From: Oscillospiraceae bacterium
GTDB lineage: Bacteria > Bacillota > Clostridia > Oscillospirales > Ruminococcaceae
Direction: 5' to 3'
Length of the DNA stretch: 43,934 bases
NCBI GenBank assembly: GCA_022508945.1
Contig: JAFLUE010000002.1
Location: forward strand, 1 to 43,934
The position numbers were made by a program, and so were the translations under genes. The notes under the pieces are model-generated. The model was not told the origin of the DNA and did no database searches. It saw nothing but the letters and a program-made list of their open reading frames with translations. Shown here one piece after another: positions 1-7,875 of this stretch. Numbering within the stretch: position 1 is the first letter of the stretch; each line of letters opens with the position of its first letter.

Positions 1-81
1 ATTTGACGGCAGCTCCGCTGCCGCCAAATGATGAATTTTGAAATTCTTTTTAAATAAATCCGCAAAAACAACGTAATAGAA
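1..81. repeat. Intergenic repeat family A, hairpin plus conserved tail
   Basis: The first 29 bases form a near-perfect hairpin (ATTTGACGGCAGC, loop TCC, then its complement with one mismatch). The following TGATGAATTTTGAAATT and the downstream ACAACGTAATA recur elsewhere: on the minus strand at about 35480-35520 the hairpin and tail are repeated with about two mismatches, and the TTTTGAAATTTC and ACAACGTAATA pieces recur at 35700-35775. A related tail lies at the right edge of the window. No protein is visible in this stretch. It is best read as a dispersed intergenic element, possibly also a terminator for a gene left of the window. Confidence 0.6.
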
Positions 82-147
82 ATTCTATTTAAATTTTGTA
101 ATTATTTATAAAAATTTGAAAAATTTGTGAAATCGACAAAAAAGCAC

Positions 148-176
148 TTGAAATGTTGAATATTTTTTGGTATAAT
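148..176 (+). promoter_or_regulatory. Sigma-A promoter for the degenerate GGDEF/EAL gene
   Basis: TTGAAA and TATAAT are separated by 17 bases. The start codon lies about 107 bases downstream, leaving a leader of roughly 100 bases in which no known riboswitch was recognised. The ribosome binding site AGAGGTGA precedes the ATG at 284. Confidence 0.7.
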
Positions 177-283
177 AAACACGATGAGTGAATATTTTCA
201 ATAAAAACTTTTTTAATTATTGAAAACTTTTATATATTTTGCACATCTAACATCAAATTGGGAATTTTCAGAGGTGATACTTA

Positions 284-2803
284 ATGTCGAAACTTGAGAG
301 AGCTTTGAAGTATAGCGGGAATTACGCTTTTTCAATGAAATATAAGGCGGGCTTCCCTGTTGAATTTCTCGGAGAGAGAGATCTCGCTCCCGCGCTGATG
401 AGCAGTATGATCCATCCCGACGATTATATGCCTTTCTGCGAGGCAGTAAACGACGTCATTGACGGAAGAAACCGCCGGTTAAATTCCCATTCGCGACTTA
501 ACCTTGACGGCACGTACAAGTGGTATTATATCTCCGCGACACCCGAGCGTTCTTCGGAAAATTCGACCGAGTTTCTTGGGGTAATGAACGACGTTTCCGA
601 GTATCTTGAATGCGGAGCGGAGGACGCCGTTATCGAAAACTTCAAATGCAAGCTCAGTAAAACGTTTGAAAAAGGAAATGAACCGCCGTCTCTTTCCGAG
701 ATCCTCGGCGAAAACTATCTCGAGCTTATCCAACAGCCCTTCGCGAAAACCAAAGGTCTGTATTCGGCTATCGTTTCTCCGAGCGGACACATTATAGCCT
801 GCGCAAACGGTCAGTCCAAAAGCATAAACCTGAACAAAATGAGCTACCAGCGCAAAAAAAGCATCCGCATAAAGCATATGACGGTCGCAGATTGGGTAAT
901 TGCAGGAGAAAATTTAGACGATATAAACGAAAATTCTCAGCTTCTTGATATTATGGTCCAGACTGTAAGCAATATCGCAAACTCCTATATAGTCATCGGC
1001 GAGGAGGTTGAAAACAGTCAGAACGCCAACAAACTGCTCGGCGAAAATTTTGAGGATCAGATGCTGATAAACGGCATTTACACGAGTGTGCTGAAGTGTA
1101 AAACTACCTTCGAGACGTTCGGACGGATAATTCCGCTGTTAAAGGACTATTTCGCGCTCGACCGCATCATTTTCTGCATCGACACGGAAAACCCGCCGAA
1201 GGTCTACCACTGGGACGAAAAAGGCGCTATAATACCTGCTTCGGGCGATTTTATCTCAAACGAAAAAATAAACGAAGAGCTTGATATAAACCCGATAGTA
1301 TGCGTAAACGAGGACGAAGTGCGCGGAACGAAAAGCGAGCTTAACAGAAGCTGCGCGCTTTCGAGGATATACGACAACGGCGACGCGCGGGGCGTATTTA
1401 TGTTTATCTCGCACCAATCGGGAAGAACATGGACAAACCGCGAAAGAAAGGTTTTAAGAAGCATTACTCAGGTATTGACGACGCTTATTTACCGCTCGTT
1501 TACGGAAAACAAGCTTGCGCTTTCGCAGGAGCATCTGCAAAGGCTCGCATATCGCGACGCCGCAACGGGGATTCCGAACAGGACCGCGTTTGAAAGCGAT
1601 TTTGCGTCACTTGTACAGGACGGTAAGAACGGTGCGGTTATAACGTTTGAGATAGCGAACTATAAGGCAATGACAAAATCCTACGGCTGTCAGTACGCGG
1701 ACGGCATTGTCGGCAGCATAGCGGAATATCTTGCGGCGATACCGTCGGGTGATCCCATAAGTGTTTACCTTTTTAAAAGCTACATTCTGTTTGTCATGAT
1801 CGAAAACGCGGATAAGGACACCGCTCTCGCGTTTGCGAAAAGAATTCTTGAAAAATTTTCAAGAACATGGTATTATGACGACACAAATCACGAAATTGAG
1901 ATGTATGCGAGCGTAAGCTTCTTTCCGGACGAAGTATATACGGCGGAGGAATACGAAAATTCCGCGTCCGAAACGCTCAAATTTGAAAAGGGCGAGGACA
2001 GTCTTAACGGCTCAATAATTATCGCCGACTCGGAAAACAAGCTTGACGAAAATATCCGCATAAGAAAAATGCTGAGCAACGACGCCCAAAACGGCTTCGA
2101 CGGGTTTTATTACCTGTATTCACCTATTACGGACGCGGATTCGGGCAATCTTATAAGCTGTGAATGCAGACTGTTCTGGAAAAGAGAGGGCTTTATCGCG
2201 CCGCGCGACAAGATCTTCCCGATAATAGAGCGGCTGGGGCTTTTAAGCGAGCTGTATGAATTTGAGCTTAACAAAGTCTGTGCGTTCTGTACAAATGTAC
2301 GGGGTATGGGATATCCGAATTTCCGCGTTGGGTTTGAGTACCCGCGATTCGGATTGGACTCAGACGATTTTGTTGTCGCGACCAAGAAGATCCTTGAAGC
2401 GTATTCGCTCCCGCCGAACGCCATAGGCGTTTCGATCTCCGAAAGCTCCGGAACTCTCGCCACAAGCAGCGTAAGTCTGAAGCGCCTTTCAGAGCTTGGG
2501 ATAAACATAATAAGCGAGGACAAGGGCAGGAGCTTTCTTACGGAAACGCTGTTCAAAACACCTTATGTAAATATTGCGAAAATCAGCTCAAAAAGGCTGC
2601 ACGGCGACGAGGTGTCGTCGAACTACTTAAAGGCGCTTATTGAAAAGGCGCACAAAAGCGGAATAACGGTCTGTGTGAGCGGCGTTGACAACGACAAAAC
2701 ACAAAAGCTTGCAAGGAAGTTCAATGTAGACCTCATTCAAGGTACCGTAAACGGTCAGCCTCTGCATTCGGGTGATTTCGCCGAGAAGCTGAGGATAAGA
2801 TAA
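284..2803 (+). CDS. PAS/PocR-like/GAF protein with degenerate GGDEF and EAL domains
   Basis: An 839-residue cytoplasmic protein with no evident signal peptide or membrane segment. A PAS-like fold (HPDDYMPF, about residues 1-110) is followed by a region resembling a PocR sensory domain (about 130-230), a GAF-like region (about 260-400), a GGDEF-like domain (about 415-570) and an EAL-like domain (about 600-835). The GGDEF start DAATGIPNR is recognisable, but the signature position reads FKSYI. In the EAL domain the EAL motif is ECRLFW, the DDFGTG position is SEDKGRS and the AEGVE position is VSGVD. Catalysis in both domains is therefore unlikely. It may sense a signal or bind a nucleotide or partner; that role is inference. 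It stands alone behind its own promoter and ends before a bidirectional terminator. Confidence 0.8.
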   Translation: MSKLERALKYSGNYAFSMKYKAGFPVEFLGERDLAPALMSSMIHPDDYMPFCEAVNDVIDGRNRRLNSHSRLNLDGTYKWYYISATPERSSENSTEFLGVMNDVSEYLECGAEDAVIENFKCKLSKTFEKGNEPPSLSEILGENYLELIQQPFAKTKGLYSAIVSPSGHIIACANGQSKSINLNKMSYQRKKSIRIKHMTVADWVIAGENLDDINENSQLLDIMVQTVSNIANSYIVIGEEVENSQNANKLLGENFEDQMLINGIYTSVLKCKTTFETFGRIIPLLKDYFALDRIIFCIDTENPPKVYHWDEKGAIIPASGDFISNEKINEELDINPIVCVNEDEVRGTKSELNRSCALSRIYDNGDARGVFMFISHQSGRTWTNRERKVLRSITQVLTTLIYRSFTENKLALSQEHLQRLAYRDAATGIPNRTAFESDFASLVQDGKNGAVITFEIANYKAMTKSYGCQYADGIVGSIAEYLAAIPSGDPISVYLFKSYILFVMIENADKDTALAFAKRILEKFSRTWYYDDTNHEIEMYASVSFFPDEVYTAEEYENSASETLKFEKGEDSLNGSIIIADSENKLDENIRIRKMLSNDAQNGFDGFYYLYSPITDADSGNLISCECRLFWKREGFIAPRDKIFPIIERLGLLSELYEFELNKVCAFCTNVRGMGYPNFRVGFEYPRFGLDSDDFVVATKKILEAYSLPPNAIGVSISESSGTLATSSVSLKRLSELGINIISEDKGRSFLTETLFKTPYVNIAKISSKRLHGDEVSSNYLKALIEKAHKSGITVCVSGVDNDKTQKLARKFNVDLIQGTVNGQPLHSGDFAEKLRIR

Positions 2804-2808
2804 TACCC

Positions 2809-2870
2809 ATGACAGTTGACGTCAGGCAGTAAAATAAAAACCAAACGCGCTCGGAAAATTCCGAGCGCGT
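2809..2870. terminator. Bidirectional terminator inside intergenic repeat family D
   Basis: ACGCGCTCGGAA, loop AA, and its exact complement give a 12-base-pair stem (2845-2870). On the minus strand the stem is followed by TTTGGTTTTTATTTT, so it best terminates the anti-sigma gene's opposite neighbour side; on the plus strand the tail (CATTATTT) is weaker. The preceding CAGTTGAC...CAGTAAAA and AAACGCGCTCGGAA segment is shared with the element at 19831-19937. Confidence 0.65.
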
Positions 2871-2898
2871 CATTATTTCATAATTTCATAAGCGTTTG

Positions 2899-3669
2899 TC
2901 ATTGCTCATCCGATAATGTTTTAATGATCTCCAACAAATGAATATGAAGCTCATCTATCTCCGACCGAGTGTCGGCTTGTACAAAAAACACATTTATTTC
3001 CCGTACCTTCTCCCACTCCGTGTCCGAAATAAGTACAACGCCCCTATCGGACATCACATAAAACACTCTTCCGTCTTCGGTCCTGATGGGGTGTACCCCT
3101 TCGTGGGCTCTGTAAACCGTTACGGTTTCATTCACTCTGAAATATTCATAGCCGTTTAAGGAGATCACATCGGCGGTCGAAATATCGTCGTTCACCACAA
3201 GTACGGTACTCTCATTGATCTTCCAATCATACTTGTCGAAGTTTTCGTGTTTGGTTTCACTTGGAGCATTGCTTTCGCTGAGTTCGCTGCTGTAGCTGAT
3301 GACGTCATAGCTGTTCGAGGACCGAGCCGAGGCGTCATCTGCGTTTGCGTCATAACCGTCAATATCCTGGGCGTTTCCTCCCGTGGCGTTTTCAGTTAAA
3401 TATGCATTGTTGAGAAGCGGTCCGGCATAATTATGATCGTTGCTCACAAAATTTGGGACGATCCTGAACACGGCGACCGCAAACAGCGCAACACAAGCCG
3501 CCGCTCCGCAAGCGGAGCCGATATATACCCAAACGGGTTTTTTCTTCTGCTGTACGCGTATTTTTGTCGGCGCGTTTTCGTCCAGCTTTTCGTAAATATC
3601 CGCGATCATCTTTTCGGTATCGGGGGAAACCGAGCCGAGCGCGGATTTATAGTCGTTTTTAAAGCTCAT
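2899..3669 (-). CDS. Putative anti-sigma factor / membrane-anchored regulator
   Basis: About 256 residues. The N-terminal 45 residues are cytoplasmic-like and end in KKKP, one membrane segment follows at about residues 46-70 (VWVYIGSACGAAACVALFAV), and the remaining acidic, Ser/Asn-rich extracellular part carries a small C-terminal domain. It lies 13 bases downstream of an ECF sigma factor gene, the classic arrangement for a membrane anti-sigma factor. No named anti-sigma zinc-binding motif (HxxxCxxC) is present, so the assignment rests on topology and context. The start at 3669 was chosen over the ORF start at 3696 because AAGGGG sits just upstream and the longer version would overlap the sigma gene. 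It could instead be a sensor co-expressed with the sigma factor. Confidence 0.6.
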   Translation of the reverse strand: MSFKNDYKSALGSVSPDTEKMIADIYEKLDENAPTKIRVQQKKKPVWVYIGSACGAAACVALFAVAVFRIVPNFVSNDHNYAGPLLNNAYLTENATGGNAQDIDGYDANADDASARSSNSYDVISYSSELSESNAPSETKHENFDKYDWKINESTVLVVNDDISTADVISLNGYEYFRVNETVTVYRAHEGVHPIRTEDGRVFYVMSDRGVVLISDTEWEKVREINVFFVQADTRSEIDELHIHLLEIIKTLSDEQ

Positions 3670-3682
3670 AGAAATCCCCTTC

Positions 3683-4210
3683 CTACTCAAAATCATTTCT
3701 GTTAAGCAATTTTTTCAGCTTTTGTCTCGCCCTCGAAAGCTGAGATTTTACGGTTGCTTCCTTTTGATTCGTGACCTTCGCTATCTGCGCTATTGACATA
3801 TCCTCAAAATAAAACAAATGAACCGCTGTCCTGTATTTTTCCGGCAGCTTTAAAACCGCCTCAATAATTGCCCTTTTCGCGGCTGTTTTTTCTGTGTTCT
3901 CCGCCGTTGTATCCCCCGCCGAAAGCTCGGCAAAATTTTCGAGCGCGTCCGTATGTACCCTGTTTTTGAACCACGAACTCCTCGCAAAAGAATTTACACA
4001 GTTTATCGTGACGCGGATAAGAAAGAATTTTCTGTGTTCTTCGCTTTCAAAGGTTTTGTCGGCTTTAAAGTAGCGAATAAAAACCTCCTGCGTCACATCG
4101 TCAGCGTCAGCCGAATTTCCAAGCCGCTCGAATGCTATTCTGTACACAGTCGGAATGTACAGCCGCATTACCTCGTCGAAGCTTTCATCGGTTCTGAGAG
4201 ATAATTCCAT
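3683..4210 (-). CDS. ECF-type RNA polymerase sigma factor
   Basis: About 175 residues from the chosen start, typical for extracytoplasmic-function sigma factors. Region 2 is visible as YRIAFERLGNSADADDVTQE and region 4 as LPEKYRTAVHLFYFEDMSIA followed by the helix-turn-helix around QKEATVKSQLSRARQKL. It directs RNA polymerase to a dedicated promoter class, and the neighbouring membrane protein probably controls its release. The start ATG at 4210 was chosen because GGAGAA lies four bases upstream; the longer ORF start at 4276 falls inside a palindromic repeat. A possible self-recognised promoter (GCAACC, 17 bases, GTATTA) lies upstream. Confidence 0.85.
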   Translation of the reverse strand: MELSLRTDESFDEVMRLYIPTVYRIAFERLGNSADADDVTQEVFIRYFKADKTFESEEHRKFFLIRVTINCVNSFARSSWFKNRVHTDALENFAELSAGDTTAENTEKTAAKRAIIEAVLKLPEKYRTAVHLFYFEDMSIAQIAKVTNQKEATVKSQLSRARQKLKKLLNRNDFE

Positions 4211-4259
4211 ATAGTTCTCCGATTCATACTTAATTTCCATTAATAAGCGCACCGCTTTT

Positions 4260-4314
4260 TTAAGGCAACACCGCACAATTACCGCCCTTTGGGCTTTGCC
4301 GGTGATTGCCTTAA
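4260..4314. repeat. MITE-like palindromic element, family E
   Basis: A 55-base palindrome bounded by TTAAGGCAA and TTGCCTTAA, with the inner arms CACCG and CGGTG and a central GCCCTTTGGGC hairpin. It lies between the sigma factor start and its candidate promoter, so it would be transcribed in the 5' leader of the sigma mRNA. There is no coding capacity. Its compact, fully palindromic form resembles short non-autonomous mobile elements or intergenic hairpin repeats, but no second copy is present in this window. Confidence 0.55.
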
Positions 4315-4346
4315 TTAATGAGAAATCAGTACTACACTGTCAAAAA

Positions 4347-4376
4347 TAATACTTTCCATATACAAAAAAGGTTGCA
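4347..4376 (-). promoter_or_regulatory. Candidate ECF-dependent promoter of the sigma/anti-sigma pair
   Basis: On the minus strand TGCAACC is followed after 17 bases by GTATTA. GCAAC-type -35 boxes are known for several ECF sigma groups, and autoregulation is common in these operons. The assignment is inference; an overlapping TTGACA without a good -10 is also present nearby. Confidence 0.4.
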
Positions 4377-4407
4377 CGATCTTTTGAATTTTTTTAAAAA
4401 ATTAAAA

Positions 4408-5250
4408 CTAAATTATAATTTCCGAATGTCTTGTTACATGACAGCCGATATTTACTGCCAAAGGCAGTCCCGCGATATGCGTAGGCGCTTTTTCGATGTT
4501 TACATAAAGCGCGGTTATGCGGCCGCCGAAGCCCTGCGCGCCAATACCGAGCTTGTTTATCCCGTTTAGCATCTCCCGCTCCATTTCGGCATAGAACGGG
4601 TCGGGGTGTCTTTGCGACAGATCTCTGCAAAGAGCCTTTTTCGCAAGCAGCGCCGCTCCCTCAAAATCGCTTCCTATCCCAACTCCGACCACAATCGGCG
4701 GACAAGGGTTGCTTCCCGCCAAAGAAGCAGTCTCAACCACAAAGTTTATAAGATCATCTTTTGAGGCGGACGGCGTAAACATTTTAAGCCTGCTCATATT
4801 CTCGCTTCCGAAGCCCTTCGGAGCCACGGTTAGCTTTATTTTGTCGCCGTCGATAATTTTTGTATGTATAAGCGCGGGAGTGTTGTCGTTGGTGTTTTCG
4901 CGCATGAGAGGGTCACTTACGATCGAAAGCCTGAGCTTTCCCTCTGTATACCCCTTTGCAACGCCCTTATTCACCGCATCCTCAAAGCCTCCGCCAGTTA
5001 TGTGAACATCCTGACCTATCTCCGCGAAAACGATTGCCATTCCCGTATCCTGACAGATAGGAACGGAAAGCTCCCCCGCGCAGTCGATGTTGTCAACAAT
5101 GTCTCCAAGCACGCTTTTACAAAGCTCGCTTTCCTCGCGCTCCCTCGCGCTTTCAATACATTCCCTCATTCCGCAGGGCAGCCGCAAATTAGCGTCAACG
5201 CAGAGCTTCGCGATCTCTTCCGTAATCTGCTGTGCATTTATCTCACGCAT
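4408..5250 (-). CDS. Fumarate hydratase (class I) alpha subunit
   Basis: 280 residues, the normal size of the alpha subunit of two-subunit class I fumarases/L(+)-tartrate dehydratases, which use a [4Fe-4S] cluster to interconvert fumarate and malate (or dehydrate tartrate). Diagnostic stretches are PICQDTGMAIVF, GPKGFGSEN-like APKGFGSENMSRLKM, NPCPPIVVGVGIG and GAQGFGGRITAL, with cluster-ligand cysteine candidates in these blocks. The gene is last in the run aroE-aroK-amidohydrolase-fumarase, 11 bases after the amidohydrolase, with AAGGAG upstream. The beta subunit gene, usually directly downstream, is absent; the next 200 bases hold only a repeat. Fumarase is the likely function, but tartrate dehydratase cannot be excluded. 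Confidence 0.85.
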   Translation of the reverse strand: MREINAQQITEEIAKLCVDANLRLPCGMRECIESAREREESELCKSVLGDIVDNIDCAGELSVPICQDTGMAIVFAEIGQDVHITGGGFEDAVNKGVAKGYTEGKLRLSIVSDPLMRENTNDNTPALIHTKIIDGDKIKLTVAPKGFGSENMSRLKMFTPSASKDDLINFVVETASLAGSNPCPPIVVGVGIGSDFEGAALLAKKALCRDLSQRHPDPFYAEMEREMLNGINKLGIGAQGFGGRITALYVNIEKAPTHIAGLPLAVNIGCHVTRHSEIII

Positions 5251-5261
5251 AAATATTCTCC

Positions 5262-6446
5262 TTAACTCAGCTTATTTATGACAATTTTACCGTTTACACA
5301 AACCAGCTCGGGCGTGTTCATCACATCGAGCGGATCGCCCGAAAACAGCGCGAGATCCGCGTCCTTTCCAACTTCTATCGAGCCTATACGGTTTTCAACG
5401 CCGAGGATCTTCGCCGCGTTTACGGTTATCGCTTTAAGCGCGGTCTCACGTCCGAGTCCTCCGCGCACAGCGAGCGCCGCCGTAAGAGGAAGATACTGGA
5501 TAGGAGTTTCGGGGTGGTCGGTGCATATAGCAAACTCTATGCCGCAGTCATGCATCTTCGCGGGAGTTGTTATGCTGTGGTTTTTAAGCTCGGGCTTTCC
5601 CCTGTCGCCTAATATCGGACCCAATACGACCTTCGGCTTGTCCTCCGAAAGCTCGTCCGCAATGACCCCTCCGTCCGTACAGTGGATAAGCACATAATTT
5701 AACTTAAACTCCTTCGCAATACGTACAGCCGTGAAGATGTCGTCCGCTCTGTGACAGTGAAAATGCGCCTCAAGCGGGTCTTTCGCGTCAAAAAGCGGCA
5801 TAAGCGCTTCGCATTTTGCGTCGAAGTCGGGTCTTGACACCTCGTCTTCACTGCCCTTCGCGCGAAGATACTCGTCCAGATCCTCTTTATATCGCAGCGC
5901 CTTCGAGAGCTGCTCGCGGATCATTGCGGCAGTCGCCATTCGCGTTACGGGCGCTTCGTCACGGTCATTATATGTGTTTTTGGGATTTTCGCCGAGCGCG
6001 AATTTTATTGCCGCGGGAGTCTTCAAAATAAGCTTGTCGACTCGCTTGGAGCCGAACGTTTTTATGACCGCAAGGCTTCCTCCGATAGGATTTGCGCTTC
6101 CCGCGCCCGTGCATACGGACGTAACGCCCGCCATAGCCGCGTCCTCAAAACACCTGTCCATCGCGTTTATGCTGTCAATTGCGCGAAGATGCGGGGTCAT
6201 AGGGTCTGTGTCCTCGTTTCCGTCGTCGCCCTCAAAGCACAGCGCGTCGTTCCACATTCCGAGATGGCAGTGGGCGTCGATAAACCCCGGATAAAGCGTT
6301 TTTCCCGAGCCGTCAAGCTCCTCCTCGTCGGTCCTTACATATCCGCTCATTTCGCCTATCTCGGTAAAAACCTCGTTAAACCGCACAAATCCGTTTTCGA
6401 TATCCTCGCCCGACATAGATATTATTTTCACGTTTTTTATTACCAT
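5262..6446 (-). CDS. Metal-dependent amidohydrolase
   Basis: 394 residues of the amidohydrolase superfamily, with the PGFIDAHCHLG metal motif near the N-terminus, further His ligands in LEAHFHCHRADD and YVLIHCTDG, and the late ICTDHPETP aspartate. The C-terminus has the typical composite domain ending (GSIEVGKDADLALFSGDPLD). It resembles imidazolonepropionase-like and dipeptidase-like amidohydrolases found in clostridia, but the substrate cannot be read from sequence. It lies between aroK and the fumarase gene, in an operon with the shikimate genes without an obvious pathway link. GGGGAA precedes the ATG. Confidence 0.75.
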   Translation of the reverse strand: MVIKNVKIISMSGEDIENGFVRFNEVFTEIGEMSGYVRTDEEELDGSGKTLYPGFIDAHCHLGMWNDALCFEGDDGNEDTDPMTPHLRAIDSINAMDRCFEDAAMAGVTSVCTGAGSANPIGGSLAVIKTFGSKRVDKLILKTPAAIKFALGENPKNTYNDRDEAPVTRMATAAMIREQLSKALRYKEDLDEYLRAKGSEDEVSRPDFDAKCEALMPLFDAKDPLEAHFHCHRADDIFTAVRIAKEFKLNYVLIHCTDGGVIADELSEDKPKVVLGPILGDRGKPELKNHSITTPAKMHDCGIEFAICTDHPETPIQYLPLTAALAVRGGLGRETALKAITVNAAKILGVENRIGSIEVGKDADLALFSGDPLDVMNTPELVCVNGKIVINKLS

Positions 6447-6486
6447 TTCAATTCCCCGTTATTCAGTATTCTGCCGCCTATCAGCC

Positions 6487-6996
6487 TTATACGGGCGCCT
6501 GTCCCGAAAACTGCGCGAGCTTCGCTATCTCGCCCGTGATTATATGATCGCTTGTGTTTCCGTTTACCATAAAGGTGCTGTTTTGGCGGTAGATCGGAGC
6601 GCGGGCATTGTACAGCTCTCTGAGCTGTTCGGGAGTGTTTTTTACAACAAGCGGCCGGTTTTTGTCGCCCTTTATACGATCAAAGCAGGTCTCAAACGAG
6701 GTGTTTATATAAACAGAGATCCCGCTCTCCCTCGCAAATTTCGCCGTCTCACAATTAAGCAGCGCCCCGCCGCCCGTCGCGACAATAAACCCCTCCGACA
6801 GCTCTCTGATGTATTTAGCCTCGAGCGCGCGGAAATGCGGTTCGCCGAACTGCTCGAAGATCTCGGGGATAGTCATTTTCTCGGCGTTTACAATATACCT
6901 GTCAAGGTCAATAAGCTTCATTCCGAGCCTTGACGCAAGCATTCTTCCTATATGGCTTTTTCCGCAGCCCATAAATCCGCATAAATAAACGCTCAT
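6487..6996 (-). CDS. aroK: Shikimate kinase
   Basis: 169 residues, standard length. It phosphorylates shikimate with ATP in chorismate synthesis. The Walker A motif GCGKSHIG, the DLD shikimate/Mg motif (LIDLDRYI), the TGGGAL glycine motif and the lid arginine segment KNRPLV are all visible. The gene overlaps the aroE stop codon by four bases (ATGA), indicating translational coupling. Cytoplasmic. Confidence 0.95.
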   Translation of the reverse strand: MSVYLCGFMGCGKSHIGRMLASRLGMKLIDLDRYIVNAEKMTIPEIFEQFGEPHFRALEAKYIRELSEGFIVATGGGALLNCETAKFARESGISVYINTSFETCFDRIKGDKNRPLVVKNTPEQLRELYNARAPIYRQNSTFMVNGNTSDHIITGEIAKLAQFSGQAPV

Positions 6997-7829
6997 ATCA
7001 GATTCTCCGTGTCGGTTATCAGCTTGTCGATGTCGCTTTTTTCAAACTTCGCGCCATACCATATCTCGTGCGCCGCCACCGCCTGAAGCACGAGCATTGC
7101 CGTTCCGCTCATCGACTTTTTGCCGAACCTGCGGGCAGTGTTCAAAAGCATTGTTTCCTTGGGGTTATAGATAACGTCGAAAACCGAACCGAACTTCTGC
7201 ACAACAGCTTCCGTACACGGCATAGCGTCAACCTTCGGGAACATTCCCACGGGAGTTGCGTTTATCAGCAGGTCGCCGCCGTCCGAGCTGTCAAGCGCGC
7301 CGCCTTTTATGACTTCGATTTTGACCGCAGCCCCGGCGTTCTGAGCCTTTATCTCCCCGACGACCTTTTCCGCCAAAGGAAGGTCTTTTTCAAGCGCGGC
7401 AATAGTAAGCTCCGCGCCCTGACACGCCGCCTCAATGCATATCATTCTCCCCACTCCCCCGCAGCCGATGACTGTAACGCGGGAGCTGAGGCTTGCGCCG
7501 AGCATCTCTATCGACTTTGTAAAGCCGATAGCGTCGGTGTTGAAGCCCATTTTGTCGCCGCCTCTCACGCAGTTTACCGAGCGATAGCGCTTCGCGCCCT
7601 CGGAAAGCCCGCTGCAATAATCTATTATCGCGATCTTATGAGGTATAGTTACGTTTATTCCCTCAAATTCATCGAGAAAAGCATACTTTCCCGAAAGCTC
7701 TTCGGGAGCAATGTCGTTTAGCGTATACTCCGATTCCTCCGAAAGTCCCGAAAGCTCAAACAACCTCTTGTGTATCTGCGGAGAGAGAGAATGGCCGAGA
7801 GGATGGCCGATAAGACCGAATTTCTTCAT
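6993..7829 (-). CDS. aroE: Shikimate dehydrogenase
   Basis: 278 residues, full length. It reduces 3-dehydroshikimate to shikimate with NADPH. N-terminal substrate motif GHPLGHSLSPQIH, catalytic lysine in NVTIPHK, the GFNTDAIGF aspartate, a Rossmann glycine motif GCGGVGRM and the NATPVGM signature are present. It is the second gene after fabD (46-base gap) and is translationally coupled to aroK. AAAGGA lies upstream of the ATG. Confidence 0.95.
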   Translation of the reverse strand: MKKFGLIGHPLGHSLSPQIHKRLFELSGLSEESEYTLNDIAPEELSGKYAFLDEFEGINVTIPHKIAIIDYCSGLSEGAKRYRSVNCVRGGDKMGFNTDAIGFTKSIEMLGASLSSRVTVIGCGGVGRMICIEAACQGAELTIAALEKDLPLAEKVVGEIKAQNAGAAVKIEVIKGGALDSSDGGDLLINATPVGMFPKVDAMPCTEAVVQKFGSVFDVIYNPKETMLLNTARRFGKKSMSGTAMLVLQAVAAHEIWYGAKFEKSDIDKLITDTENLI

Positions 7830-7875
7830 AGTTATATTTATCCTTTCAACTTAATTATCTTTTTAGTGATAGGTC

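Noticed and set aside
7068-7721. A 217-residue plus-strand ORF across aroE
   Set aside because: Antisense to a complete shikimate dehydrogenase with all motifs; Arg/His/Ala-rich composition typical of shadow frames.
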